Positions 1-10,481 of a stretch of 64,000 nt of DNA are shown piece by piece (the first letter of the stretch is position 1; each line of letters starts with the position of its first letter). The stretch is from the NCBI RefSeq assembly GCF_964019385.1, contig NC_088654.1, positions 27,990,131 through 28,054,130 of the forward strand, in the 5' to 3' direction. Source of the DNA: Sycon ciliatum (taxonomy: Eukaryota > Porifera > Calcarea > Leucosolenida > Sycettidae). The position numbers and the translations under genes are program-made. The notes beneath the pieces are model-generated. The model saw nothing but the letters and a program-made list of their open reading frames with translations, made no database searches and was not told the origin of the DNA.

Positions 1-1864
1 TTCCGCCCACGACTACGCGTTGAAGCCGCTCACTCAGGTAACTAGTGAACCATAGCTGGACAGTACCGCCGACCCCAATGTCGGATAGCTCCTGTGCCAA
101 GATGGTGTGTTTGACACAGTCGAAAGCCTTCGACATATCCACGAATATCACACCTGTGAGTTTGCGCTCATACTTCGCTTTCAGCCAGCGATTGACAGCT
201 AGCACAAGAGCGTCCTCCGTACTGTGGTTCTTCCTGTACGCGAACTGCGAGTCAGGGAGAATACTGTGATCGGTCAGAAAGGATGTAAGCTGAGCTTTGA
301 CGATCTTCTCGAGGAGGCGAGAAACGACTGGTAGTAGAGAAATAGGTCGATACGCAGTAGGCTGACAAGGGTCAAGGCCGCCACCTTTGAATAGCGGCGA
401 CACATTAGCAATTTTAAACTGACGGGGAACACACCCCTGACATAACGAAGTATTGAAAATGATGCTGAGCGAGGGAGCCAGTATTAATGCCGAGTTTCTA
501 AGGACAATACCCGGCAAGTCATCATGTCCAGTTGCTTTTGACGCGTCAACGGACTGGAGAAGGGCCGTAATGTCCTCCGTGGAAACAGGCGCAAATTCCG
601 TGAATGCTGGTGCTTCACGTTCGGCTGGTGCGTTGGCGCACAGCGCGTCTGGTCGTCCAGGGTCATGTACAACTTCGCCAAAAGTTCGGGAGAGGATTCC
701 AACAGGTACTTGTGGTGGGCTTGAACTTTTCGCTCGTCCAGTCACCACGTTTATCGTATTCCAGAGCTTCCGTCCATCCTTTCCGGCCGACTGTAGGCGA
801 GCTTGAAAATACTGATCCCTTAGCCTCCGATCTAGCTTGCGCGCGGCTGCGCGGAGAGTGCGGTGTTGCTCTCGCAGGCGGACATCGTTTGGAGAGCGTG
901 AAAGAAGTCGGTGGGCCTTGTTTCGTTGACGCACAGCAGATACAAGTTCAGGACACAACCATGGGCAAGGTCGGCGCCTCGGCTTACGAGGAGGTTGTAA
1001 GGGGGCGTGACGATCTAGGGCAGTAAAAACCTTTGCGTACCATTCGCTTATCATTGCATCAACATCATTCGACTTGCTGAAAATCTCAAGATTGCAGTCC
1101 TGCAAGTCAGCGTTAAAATGCTCCCAGTTTATCCTCCACACTCGCCTCTTTCGAGATGCGACTCGTTCGGACTGCCGGGTGGCGACGATAATGTTGGCCA
1201 CAAATGCGTAGTGGTCGCTGATGTCACACTTGATGACCGTGCATGTTCCAACTAGAGAGTTAGGGGCGAGGAGCAGATCTATTAGGGTGGAAGTTGATGC
1301 CGTTACTCTTGTCGGTGTCCGGATGTGGTTTTCCAGATCAAACCGCTGGAGCATGGTGTGCATCCGGCTGTGTCCCGAGCACATGTCCACATTGAAGTCA
1401 CCAATGGCGACCACGCGGTTGTTTCGTCGCAAGGTTAGATTGTTCAGACTGATTTCTAGGTCTTGCCATACTGCAGCAGTAGTGGAAGGCGGAAGGTAGA
1501 ACGTAGCGAGGGTGATGGGTTCACCGGATTCTGTCTTCAAGGTGAGTATTAGATTTTCGATTGTGTCACTCTCGAGTTCAGCGTGTCTGGAAACAGCCAG
1601 GGTATCTCGACTGTATACAGCTATACCGCCACCAGGTCTGTGCCCGCGATCGCGCCTAAAGAGTCTATAATGAGGTATATGAATGGATGAGTCAGAAATC
1701 GAACAATCAAGCCAAGTTTCAGCAATGCCGAAGATATCTACATTGTGGTAGTTTATGAAGTTTTGGATTTCGCCTAACTTCTTTCTAAGGCTGCATACAT
1801 TCAGAAAAGCAAGTTTACAAGACTTCTGTCGACCGACAGTAGCTCTATGCAATTGTGGATTCAT
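1..1864 (-). CDS. Non-LTR retrotransposon (CR1/jockey-like) endonuclease-reverse transcriptase, partial
   Basis: Reading the minus strand from the ATG at 1864, I found no stop codon down to base 1, so at least 621 codons are open and the frame leaves the window. The N-terminal third is an endonuclease/exonuclease/phosphatase domain: LAFLNVCSL near the start, AETWLD, GDFNVD and a late SDHYAF motif. The C-terminal part is a reverse transcriptase: SKATGHDDLPG, AYRPISLLP and FVDMSKAFDCVKH (the first catalytic Asp). The YADD box should lie just beyond the edge. The protein would nick target DNA and prime reverse transcription there. Domain order and the SKAFD region fit CR1/jockey-type LINEs; clade is inferred. 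A similar C-terminus occurs at 47291-47506. No disabling change is seen, so this could be a recent copy. Confidence 0.85.
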   Translation of the reverse strand, partial: MNPQLHRATVGRQKSCKLAFLNVCSLRKKLGEIQNFINYHNVDIFGIAETWLDCSISDSSIHIPHYRLFRRDRGHRPGGGIAVYSRDTLAVSRHAELESDTIENLILTLKTESGEPITLATFYLPPSTTAAVWQDLEISLNNLTLRRNNRVVAIGDFNVDMCSGHSRMHTMLQRFDLENHIRTPTRVTASTSTLIDLLLAPNSLVGTCTVIKCDISDHYAFVANIIVATRQSERVASRKRRVWRINWEHFNADLQDCNLEIFSKSNDVDAMISEWYAKVFTALDRHAPLQPPRKPRRRPCPWLCPELVSAVRQRNKAHRLLSRSPNDVRLREQHRTLRAAARKLDRRLRDQYFQARLQSAGKDGRKLWNTINVVTGRAKSSSPPQVPVGILSRTFGEVVHDPGRPDALCANAPAEREAPAFTEFAPVSTEDITALLQSVDASKATGHDDLPGIVLRNSALILAPSLSIIFNTSLCQGCVPRQFKIANVSPLFKGGGLDPCQPTAYRPISLLPVVSRLLEKIVKAQLTSFLTDHSILPDSQFAYRKNHSTEDALVLAVNRWLKAKYERKLTGVIFVDMSKAFDCVKHTILAQELSDIGVGGTVQLWFTSYLSERLQRVVVGG

Positions 1865-2066
1865 TTAATAGATCTATAAGGAAGAACTACATCTAGAAAC
1901 TAATCCAAAACCTAAAACAAAAAAAAATACACAGGCAGTTCAAGCATACTATTTCAAGGTGCAGTTCACTGCACCACTTCATGACGGCTCCTACCGCGGC
2001 CGTCGTCACCCTCACACTCTTCCTCCCAGTCCGACCCGGTACCATAGAAGTCGTCTGTCTTGGTGG
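1865..2066. other. Junction between LINE and BEL/Pao element
   Basis: The left LINE begins about here and the BEL/Pao pol frame ends at 2067, both on the minus strand. A run of A near 1918 lies between them. The LINE may have inserted into the BEL element, so the missing RNase H/integrase half could lie left of the window. A minus-strand frame at 1966-2211 (lysine/arginine-rich, then acidic) shows no family I recognise. Confidence 0.4.
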
Positions 2067-3998
2067 TCAGGCAGACAGCCTTCGCGGACAAGTCGGCACT
2101 GGATGATGGGTCACTCCTGGCTCCTCGCTTACGCTTCCTCTCCATGGAGTGCTCCAGTGCACTAAAACAATGCTCACCACTTCGGCCAATTCTCCCCACC
2201 ATTGCGCACATGCGGCTGCGATGCCATCAGGCAACATATCATCCCAGTCGCCTCCGACTTTCCAGGCTTGCTGTAGCAGTATCTTTCCCGGCACAACTGC
2301 CGGTGCTGCTAGACCTAGCGGATCAAACACTGATGCAACACACTTGAGGAGGGATCGCCGGGTCCAAACCGACGGCCTATCGGACTCGCCTAGCGCTGCT
2401 GTGCTGAGCAAGTCATCACTGGTTTTCCATTTCAGACCGAGGACTTTATCTCCGGCCTCTGGATCGCACGGGATTTCGTTGCCTCGCCACTTGCGTAACT
2501 CCATGCCAGCATCCGTAAGCACACGCACGCTGAACTCTTGCATCTCCTTGGCTTCCGAGGCATTTGAGACACTAGAGACCAAATCGTCAACGTAGAAACT
2601 CGTGAGCAAGAGATCAATACGATCTCGCTCTTTGGGTGCAGACAACGCCCGTAGCTCCTTCAAGTGATGCTGAATCACCGCAGTAAGCATGTACGGCGAG
2701 CAGTTTACGCCAAATGGCAGTTTCGTTAGCCTCCAGGTTAACAGTTCATCGCTGTCGCTTCGACCGGGCCACAAGAAACGCAGGTACGGACGGTCTTCGG
2801 GATTAACCGCGACCATGAAGAAAGCCTTGCGGATGTCCGCTTGCAGCGCGCTTTTATATTCACGGAACCGTAATAGCATACCTGCGAGACTCGGCAATAG
2901 CGACGGTCCAGGGTCAACCATGTCGTTCAACGACTTGCCATTTGGAGCCGTCGCCGAGGCATTGAACACCACTCTTAACTTCATGGTTGCAGCGTGCTCG
3001 CGGAATACACCATGATGCGGTACATAGTACCCGGCCTCGCTCTCACATGGCTCCAGCTCAATTGCTCCAAGCTCGCGGTACTCCCTGATCAGCACATCAT
3101 CATAGAGCGCACGCTTCCCATTCCTCTTCAGCTTTTCAAGAAGCCGCGTTGCGATGACTCTAGCTTGAGCAAAGTTATCCGTTGGGCGACGCTCATTTCG
3201 CCACAAGAGACCCACTTGGTACCCGCTGCCCTGGCGACATAGCGGGAACGATGGCAGGTGCTGATGTTGTTCTGGAGGTTCATCCAACTGCCATAGTTGT
3301 TCAATGTGGGCTGTGACACATGACACGGTCACCGGCTGACTGTTTCGACTTGGTGCAGACGCTGGACCAGATAATACATTACCTATCTCTGTGTTCCACA
3401 CCGTCTCACCATTAATTTCCTTCTTGCTGTGCAGTACCGCGTTGATATAGTCTGCACCAATCAGCATATGTATTTCGTCTGATGTCCCTTGTTGAGGCTT
3501 GTCACTCAGCTCGACTCCCCAACTGTGCCACTGCGCAATGGTCTGCGGACTTGCGCACTTCAGGTCCAGCTCAAGCGTTGGTTTCACGAACGCGCGTACC
3601 CGAATGCTAGCGGAGCTACCCTGGATCGTGATGGCGTACTTATCCATGCGCTGTTGGGTTGGTTCCGCGCCGAACGGCTTCACCTCTACATTTTCAACCC
3701 CAACGTGTTCTGCATCGATTGCTGACACCAACGCTGCAGTCACGAATGACGCCTCAGCACCCGAGTCCAGGAACACGCGAACCTTCGCGTTTCGAGTTCT
3801 TCCCTCAACTCGTGCCACTCCGGTCATCAGCCGCACACTTGGCGAGTGTAGACAGCACGACCCAACATTCTTCTCCGTAACTATCTCAGTCGGTTTCTCC
3901 CGGCTGTAACCTGCTCTATCCAACACATCATGTATTAGCAGGTGGTGTTTCCTCTGGCATTTCGTGCATCTCGAGCCTGACCGACATTCTCTGGCCAT
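2067..3998 (-). pseudogene. BEL/Pao retrotransposon pol (aspartic protease and reverse transcriptase), truncated
   Basis: This 643-codon frame starts inside a zinc-knuckle-like Cys/His cluster (CTKCQRKHH). Next comes a retropepsin-like domain with FLDSGAEASFV (DUF1758 type), a long linker, then a Pao-type reverse transcriptase: LQADIRKAFFMV, LTKLPFGVNCSPYML and the catalytic FYVDDLV. The Pao region after RT (VASVFDPLGLAAP) follows, after which homology stops; RNase H and integrase are absent. The frame is shifted by one base relative to the gag frame at 3928-5079, and the shift lies within the zinc knuckle. It is probably a dead copy; programmed frameshifting is the alternative. Belonging to BEL/Pao is well supported by the RT motifs. 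Confidence 0.85.
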
Positions 3999-5079
3999 AT
4001 GGCCATACTTTTAAAAGGCAGTTCCAGCAGAGTCTCTCTCGCTGCAGAAAACCCTTTCTCCCTTCCTGTGGCAGAGACTTTAGCTGCTTCTCTGCATCTG
4101 CGACCGATATCGCCATGCACTGTGCCGACGCCGTGGGCCATGGCACGGATCGTTCTACTGGCTTCCTGGCAGTATCACCCTGTCGTCCGTGCGCGACCTG
4201 GTAAGACGTGCCGTGCTCCTGTACCTGGCGCAGTGACATCCCGTAGCACTGCCGTTCGACCAGGTACGTCTTCATCTCAGGTCCGCATTGCTCCAAGATT
4301 ACCTGCTTTGCCATTGCTTGCAGCACCGGGGACATTTTTCCTATATCGGCGCTATACTTGGTGTCCACCTCGCCATCTTCTGTCATAGCGAGTGTGGCCC
4401 ACACCTCTACCTCTCGGCAAACACGGACAACGTATTGATGAAACGACTCATCTGACCGCTGCTTGCCTGTCAGCAATGTCTTCCACGCTTTATCCGGAGT
4501 CTTTCCGAGCGAGGCAAGCAACTCTCGTTTTGCTTCCTCGTAAGTATTGCATCCAATACATATCCTCTCCGCTTTGCTACCCGCTAGCGCGATGCGCAGT
4601 CGCAGCAGCCATTCGCTTTCTTCGAACTCGTTCTTGGAACAGATGTCCTCGAACAGGTCAAGATAACGCTCCAATGGCTGCGTTCCATCATATGAGGGGA
4701 TTTTCATCAACGGTTGACGCCCACTGCTGTGACTGGGAGATTCCTCTGTACCTCCCATCGCGGCTTTACCCTCACCCTCATGCGCATTGGCGATCCGCTC
4801 GTTAATCTCCTTTAGTGTTTTGGCAAACTCGGTGCGGAGCGCCTCCTCTCGCCGTCTGGCACTGCGCTCCTCACGCTCCGCGTACTGTTGGAGCCTCTGC
4901 TCCACATGTACCTTCAACAACTCGCCTTCTAATCCTAACCGCTCTCCATTGTCGATAAAGCTGGCTTCCAAATTGTTCCATAGTTCCTCTGCCATGCTCG
5001 CTCCTATCCTGGCGTGGTCGCCAAATGTTGTGAAGTACCCTCTAAGATTCTCTAAATTGTCAGGATCGTACGACCACAC
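3928..5079 (-). CDS. BEL/Pao-type retrotransposon gag-like protein
   Basis: The frame has 383 codons. Residues about 60-110 are a charged, probably coiled-coil segment rich in Glu and Arg. Residues about 125-260 resemble a retrotransposon gag core (IPSYDGTQPLERYLDLFED, then LLASLGKTPDKAW). The start of a zinc knuckle (CWNC) is near residue 350, after which the frame loses the homology, which continues in the pol frame. Gag packages element RNA into cytoplasmic particles. No LTR or primer-binding site was recognised upstream (5080-5233), so the element boundaries are unknown. The gag core looks closer to Ty3/gypsy-style gag than to typical DUF1759, which is unusual next to a Pao pol, but this is judged by eye. 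Confidence 0.65.
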   Translation of the reverse strand: MWSYDPDNLENLRGYFTTFGDHARIGASMAEELWNNLEASFIDNGERLGLEGELLKVHVEQRLQQYAEREERSARRREEALRTEFAKTLKEINERIANAHEGEGKAAMGGTEESPSHSSGRQPLMKIPSYDGTQPLERYLDLFEDICSKNEFEESEWLLRLRIALAGSKAERICIGCNTYEEAKRELLASLGKTPDKAWKTLLTGKQRSDESFHQYVVRVCREVEVWATLAMTEDGEVDTKYSADIGKMSPVLQAMAKQVILEQCGPEMKTYLVERQCYGMSLRQVQEHGTSYQVAHGRQGDTARKPVERSVPWPTASAQCMAISVADAEKQLKSLPQEGRKGFLQRERLCWNCLLKVWPYGQRMSVRLEMHEMPEETPPANT

Positions 5080-5233
5080 GGCACGAGGACAACTCTTTTC
5101 CTTTAGACAGTATATTTCACTTCATCGAATAATTAACAATGAATACTAATAACACCAGCTATTTATAGCATTGTTTGGATGAGAGAGTGACGCCTCTCAG
5201 CCATGGTGGTTCTGTTCTTGAACCCTATGGCCT

Positions 5234-8200
5234 ATGTCTTTCGCTAATGAGCAGGTGGGTTTGAGGACCCGCAGTATTCTGAGTAGCAGTCGTAGAAACA
5301 AGAGTAGCTTGTTTCACGTCGGAACTTTCAATGTTCGTGGACTAAATTCAAATTTGAAAAAAAATCAACTTATTTGTGACCTAACAAGATATGGAGCTGA
5401 ACTCTGCTGCCTGCAAGAGACGAAAATCTCTCAGGGCTTCGATGGAATTATTGATAATTATCGACTCCTGTGTCTTTCGTCGACCTCTCGACACTATGGA
5501 CTTGGATTCGCCGTAAAAATAAGTTTACTGCCCCGAATTCACAGATACTGGAGTATCTCTGACCGGATTGCTGTGCTGCAGCTATGGCTGTCCGATAGAA
5601 CTCTGTGCTCGTTTATCAACGTTTATGCACCAACATCTGGACGCGTTGCGGAGGACCCTGCCTGTCTGGATGAATTCTACAACAGTTTATTGGAGACAAT
5701 TCAGAAGCTTCGATCATCAGCCATGCTTTTCGTGATAGGTGATTTCAATGCAAAAGTTGGAAAACGTTCCGTTACAGCTACGGGGAGACATGATTTGTCG
5801 TGCTGCGGAGCACACTCAAGAGGCCGCCGCAATTACAGTGGACAGGTTCTGACTGACTTTGCGTCGGACAACCACCTGTTTGCTTGCAACACTGCATTCC
5901 AACACCGTGCGGCACATATCACAACATGGACAGGATGGCGTCACAACCCAGACGGTGGTTCAGCAATACCCATATACAACCAGATCGATTATATATTCTG
6001 TCGGAATAGTGAGCGTTCTGTGGTGGAAGATGCGAGGTCATATGCGGGGACAAAGATGGAGAGTGACCACCGCCTTGTCCTCGCTAAAGTCAACCTGACC
6101 AATCTTTACAAGAAATTGAATGCGCCATGCATATCAAGGGAGACCAATGACAAATTCAGTGTATCTGAATTCAGTGACTTGAGCAAGAGGGAGGCATACC
6201 AAGCGGCAATCGAGCGGGGTCTGGAATTGACATGCCGTGAGATGGACAACATGGGTGTTGAGGAGCATGCCCGGAAGCTCACCGGCATTATGAAGGAGTC
6301 AGCTGCATCATCCATTGGCATAGTACCAAAAAGAAGAAAAGTACATACAAATGGCTATAACAATGCCATTGAACAGCTAGCCGAGAAAAAACGCAAGTTA
6401 CGTTTGGATCTCACTAACTGCAAAAACGCTGGGAAGATTTCTGAGATGAAGCAAGAACGCAATCGCATTTCACACCAGATTCGGCGGGAATGCCTCAAGA
6501 TGGCATCGAGCAGGCTTGATGAACGAGTGGGAGAAATAGGAAGAATAAAGAATGACGCAAAGATGTTCAAAGCAACCCAGCTACTCCGTCGTCAGAAACA
6601 ATCACCGGTTATCGTTGAGGATGCTGAAGGCAAAATTATATCTCAGCCTGCGGAATCGGTGGAAGCGGTCAAGGAACACTTCAGAACTATATTCTGCGAC
6701 CAGGCACTAGCAACAACTATGTTGGAGAGGAGTGAAATGCCACTGAACCGATCCATAACGACTGAGGAGGTGTCCAAGGCTGCAAAACGTTTAAATAACG
6801 GCAGAGCATCCGGCCCCGATGGAATCCCGGCTGAGCTCCTGAAGTATGGGACGCAATCACTGCATGGTAACATAGCCACATTATTCAATAATTACGCTAA
6901 AGATCAACGCATCCAGCTTGGTGATGGTATATTGGTCCCGCTGCCGAAACCGGGCAAGAAGAGAGGTCCTCCTGCAAATTTGCGGCCAGTTACCCTTCTA
7001 AATACACTACGCAAGCTACTGTCTCTAATCGTATTGACGCGTATTAAGCCGGCAGTTGATCAATACCTCTCGCCCTGCCAGAGCGGATTTCGCAGCGGGA
7101 GAAGTACAGCGGATGCTGTGTACTCCTACAGATGGTTGGCAGCAAGATGCCAAAGAGTAAAGGAAGATATCGCCATTTTGGGAATTGATATGTCGAAAGC
7201 CTTTGACACTATTTCAAGACCAAAGCTCATGAACATGCTGGAGACTATTGTGAACCGGGACGAATTACATCTTATTCAGTGCTTACTTACGGATACCACC
7301 ATTAAAGTACGGCTAAACAACATCCTGAGCCAGCCACTTGAAACATACAATGGGACTCCACAGGGAGATTCTCTGTCGCCGGTATTGTTTACGATATACC
7401 TGGAAGCTGCGTTAAGAGAGGTACGAAACCGTCTACCGCCGCGACCAGACCGAGACGTCCAGCTGCTTCTGCCCGGAGAGTCGGAATATGCAGATGATGT
7501 GGACTTCATCAGTACCGACCAAAAGTATCTAAAAGATTGCCTTCCTACAATATCCTCTTCGTTAGCAGAGTGGAACTTGAAGATGAATGAGGGGAAGACG
7601 GAACACACCATGATAAGCAGACAAAAGGATCGAATAGAGGAACAGTGGCGACACACAATAAAGCTGGGCTCGATGCTAGGAGTGGATGAGGACATAGGCA
7701 GACGAAAGCGGTTGGCTACAAGCGCACTTCACCGGATGTGGGTGATATGGCTGAGAGGGCAACACATCAGAGAGTCCCTACGAGTGCGCCTCTATAATAG
7801 CTTCATTCTACCAATCCTGCTTTATAACTGTGGCACGTGGAGTCTCACGGGGACACAGGAGCGGAAATTGGACTCGTTCCACAGGCAGCAGCTGCGAACA
7901 GTGATAGGCATTAAATACCCGCTCATAATAAAAAACACTTCCCTGTATAAACGCACAGAATCTCGCCCCGTGAGCCAAATCATCAGAGATGCTAGATGGA
8001 GGCTGTTTGGTCATGTGCTGCGTTTGGAAGAGGCAGCCCCAGCCAGACGTGCCATGGGAGCTTACTTCTTAGGGGGTAACGGCCCCAGCTTTAGGGGACG
8101 CCCAAGAACAACGCTCCCGCGAACGCTCAATAATGATCTCAAAAAGCTGAAAAATAATACCGCCCTAGAGACTGGCGATGACTTGAACATGCTGCAGCAG

Positions 8201-8257
8201 CTTGCCCAAGACCGTCGACAGTGGCGGGAACTGGTGAAGGCTGTATGTAGCTGCTAA
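5234..8257 (+). CDS. LINE endonuclease-reverse transcriptase, open reading frame
   Basis: An uninterrupted 1007-codon protein from ATG 5234. Residues about 25-290 form an endonuclease: GTFNVRGLN, CLQETKI, INVYAPTSG, GDFNAKVG and a final ESDHRLVL, the expected catalytic set. Residues about 520-800 form a reverse transcriptase: ASGPDGIPAELL, GIDMSKAFDTI, GTPQGDSLSP and EYADDVDF (catalytic Asp pair). The C-terminus carries the WRLFGHVLRLEE motif seen after RT in many invertebrate LINEs. It would act by target-primed reverse transcription. Both enzymatic domains look intact, so this may be a young copy. RTE-like or a related clade is likely; I cannot fix it. It is divergent from the BEL gag start 155 bp away. 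Confidence 0.9.
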   Translation: MSFANEQVGLRTRSILSSSRRNKSSLFHVGTFNVRGLNSNLKKNQLICDLTRYGAELCCLQETKISQGFDGIIDNYRLLCLSSTSRHYGLGFAVKISLLPRIHRYWSISDRIAVLQLWLSDRTLCSFINVYAPTSGRVAEDPACLDEFYNSLLETIQKLRSSAMLFVIGDFNAKVGKRSVTATGRHDLSCCGAHSRGRRNYSGQVLTDFASDNHLFACNTAFQHRAAHITTWTGWRHNPDGGSAIPIYNQIDYIFCRNSERSVVEDARSYAGTKMESDHRLVLAKVNLTNLYKKLNAPCISRETNDKFSVSEFSDLSKREAYQAAIERGLELTCREMDNMGVEEHARKLTGIMKESAASSIGIVPKRRKVHTNGYNNAIEQLAEKKRKLRLDLTNCKNAGKISEMKQERNRISHQIRRECLKMASSRLDERVGEIGRIKNDAKMFKATQLLRRQKQSPVIVEDAEGKIISQPAESVEAVKEHFRTIFCDQALATTMLERSEMPLNRSITTEEVSKAAKRLNNGRASGPDGIPAELLKYGTQSLHGNIATLFNNYAKDQRIQLGDGILVPLPKPGKKRGPPANLRPVTLLNTLRKLLSLIVLTRIKPAVDQYLSPCQSGFRSGRSTADAVYSYRWLAARCQRVKEDIAILGIDMSKAFDTISRPKLMNMLETIVNRDELHLIQCLLTDTTIKVRLNNILSQPLETYNGTPQGDSLSPVLFTIYLEAALREVRNRLPPRPDRDVQLLLPGESEYADDVDFISTDQKYLKDCLPTISSSLAEWNLKMNEGKTEHTMISRQKDRIEEQWRHTIKLGSMLGVDEDIGRRKRLATSALHRMWVIWLRGQHIRESLRVRLYNSFILPILLYNCGTWSLTGTQERKLDSFHRQQLRTVIGIKYPLIIKNTSLYKRTESRPVSQIIRDARWRLFGHVLRLEEAAPARRAMGAYFLGGNGPSFRGRPRTTLPRTLNNDLKKLKNNTALETGDDLNMLQQLAQDRRQWRELVKAVCSC

Positions 8258-8404
8258 TGAAACAATGGACATAATTTATACCTTTATATATAGATAATGG
8301 AAATGACTGCAACAGGCTGCAGCAGCTCGCCCAGGATCGCCCTCAGTGGCAGGACCTGGTGAAGGTTGTATGTAGCCGCTAATGCAACAATGGACATAAC
8401 TTTG
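8177..8404 (+). repeat. Tandem duplication of the LINE coding end and stop
   Basis: A segment of about 100 bp ending the LINE ORF (GCTGCAGCAG ... TGTATGTAGC ... ACAATGGACATAA) at 8177-8279 recurs at 8302-8404, offset by 125 bp, with scattered differences. The second copy is downstream of the stop. Confidence 0.8.
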
Positions 8405-8656
8405 CGTTTCCATCTTGTCTTTTTTGTGATTGTGATGCTTGATGTGCACTGTGCTTCCTCGCATTCACTTGCTCCTTCTTGCAGCTTGTCTCTTTTTTCT
8501 GTTTTTGTTTTTGTTTTTGTTTTGTTTTGACGCTCTGTGTGCATTGCGCTTCCTCGCGCTCACTTGCTCCTTCTTGCGGCTTAAGCGAAGGCTATATGTG
8601 AGCTTTATAAGCTCACTGATGCTAACGCGAATAGAGCATAATAATAATAATAATTT

Positions 8657-9376
8657 ATAGCATGCAAAAACAGCGTACATGCAAAAACATACGCATATAA
8701 AACTGGACATAACAGCGTATACAGCAAAACACACACAGCGCATATAGCGTATGCCATGCAGCAACATCAGCGGTACGGCGGAGTCGAAAGACAACATTGC
8801 GACGAATACAATGCCATAAGCGCGAAGGCCTTTCCCAATTGAGAACTGGTGGTTTGCAACACCATCTCTGTACACTGGTTCATAAAATATTTCTTCATAA
8901 AACCCCTTCACACATGATAAAGTACAATTGGTTTTCGACAAGCTCAACCCGTAACGCGCTCATCCTGCCTCTTGTTTTAAAAGTCAGCCCAGTATCTAAA
9001 GTCCCCCTTGTTTTCCGGTTACTCTCATTGGTTATCATTACCATACGGTCTGAAAACCTGTTCTTCTGACCTTGGTCAGTTTAAAGATCTACTATCACAA
9101 CTGAACTAGACGCATCTTCACTAGACGCAATAAGTATTATCGAAGAACATTCTCGAATACCTGGGTGATGCACGAATTTTGATTGTGCTCACTTCTGTTA
9201 ATCGTTTTTCTTTGTAATTTTCCATTCATTTTTTAAATATTTGCTTTGTTTTCCTGGCTTACTATTGCCAGGGCTGGCTCATCGCCCTTGTCTCAGGGGA
9301 TTCTGTCCCTGCATTAGCTATGCTTGTCACATGCTATGAGATTGTGTCTAATAATAATAATAATAATAATATTAAT
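8657..9376. other. No gene recognised
   Basis: AT-rich stretch after the LINE. It contains short ACATGCAAAAACA-like repeats near 8660-8700 and a TAA run at 9350-9371. No coding signal is seen on either strand. Confidence 0.5.
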
Positions 9377-9713
9377 AACATAAAACATTGGTTGTGAGCA
9401 ACACTGGCTCACACTCAAATCACTGCTTTTCACCAGAAAAATATTATATTTCAACGTTTCGGTCATGAAATAACCATCATCAGGAATGAAGTGGGCACAC
9501 CGGTTAGGATGGGGAGCGCTGCGAACTGATAACAAATCACACCTGCATGCACTGTGACGTGAGAGAGAACAAAAGGACAAAACATCACCAAAAAAACCAG
9601 GTATAGAAATAACGCAATACGCGACTAATATGGCACAGGTACAGGCAACAAACAGAATGTAAATGTGCACTAGGTGCGTGCAGACATGTAATAGGGCTTG
9701 AAAGTGCTACATC
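9377..9713 (-). mobile_element. Penelope-like terminal repeat, inverted copy 1
   Basis: About 335 bp that recurs in inverse orientation at 10462-11219, where it is interrupted. On the minus strand it contains CTGATGA, a short stem and GAAAC, a hammerhead-ribozyme-like core of the type published in terminal repeats of Penelope-like elements. The Penelope assignment is by this motif only. Confidence 0.5.
9456..9483 (-). ncRNA. Hammerhead-like catalytic core (candidate)
   Basis: The minus strand reads CTGATGA at 9483-9477 and GAAAC at 9460-9456. Between them GGTTAT and ATGACC can pair as a six-bp stem II with a 3-nt loop. I found no convincing stem III or cleavage triplet downstream, so catalysis is unproven. 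Confidence 0.4.
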
Positions 9714-9751
9714 ACTCCATAGCAATGGCATAGCAACAATTTGAAAAATTC

Positions 9752-9781
9752 GAAAACTGGATCCACCTGGATCCAGTTTTT
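9752..9781. repeat. Short palindrome
   Basis: AAAACTGGATCC and its reverse complement are separated by four bases; it could form a hairpin. Confidence 0.6.
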
Positions 9782-9949
9782 GTATGGATCCAAGCACATT
9801 TCAAGCGGTCTCACTCACAGCAAGGTGATGTTGCCAGTGAAACGGACTGATTTGGCTAGTGGGGGCGGGGTGACAACTGGTGGCGAAGTAAAAGTTGCAC
9901 CTGCATACGACATTAATGGGTTGCTATGCACCCACATACTGAGGCAATA

Positions 9950-10384
9950 GGGAGGTTTCGCTCTACGTAATTACGTATGAAAATCCGTATGTCGTACGCG
10001 CCGGGGCCATCGAGGGCAACTTTCATACGTAAATCTCTCTACGGATTTCCGTAGGAAAGCTCTTTCCTACGTTGGGTCCTCCGTAGGACTTTTTGAAATA
10101 TTTTTCGCATTTTCCGCATTTGTCCATGGCAACGTTCAAGCCGCGCGAAACACAAGGTACACACACCGTACACCACGTGCAAAATAAGATGGAAAACGCG
10201 GTTTCGGTTCATGGTGCACGCGGTGGGCGCATGCAGCCAACGCGTCTCCAAAGCAACAACGCATGTTTAGCAGTCGTGGAGAAATCACGTAGAGCGAAAC
10301 CCAACAGCTCTGATTTTGACGTATGAAAATTCCGTGCAGTTCCTACGTTATTTTCATACGTAATTCCGTAGAGCGAAACCTCCC
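9950..10384. mobile_element. MITE with TA target duplication, GGGAGGTT ends
   Basis: Terminal inverted repeats begin GGGAGGTTTCGCTCTACG on the left and mirror this on the right, extending about 35 bp. TA flanks both sides (9948-9949, 10385-10386). The 435-bp interior has no transposase. TA duplication and structure suggest Tc1/mariner-type mobilisation. A relative with similar ends is at 39328-39746. Confidence 0.8.
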
Positions 10385-10481
10385 TACTAGCAAAGTCACA
10401 CCTTAGTGGATCCAAAATAGAAATCTGATGTCAATTTACTACTCCCAGGCCGTTTTTGACGTCATCACTTTCAAGCCCTAT

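Larger units (their letters stand above)
5234..8656 (+). mobile_element. Near-complete LINE with 3' UTR and ATA-rich tail
   Basis: The coding frame is followed by about 400 bp of 3' UTR that contains two internal duplications and ends in a short run of ATA/TAA at 8638-8656, a usual LINE terminus. The second UTR duplication places a CTTCCTCGC...CACTTGCTCCTTCTTGC segment at about 8455 and again at about 8548. The 5' end is not defined. Confidence 0.7.

Noticed and set aside
484..1499. Several plus- and minus-strand frames in the first 1.5 kb
   Set aside because: Out-of-frame shadows of the LINE protein on the minus strand.
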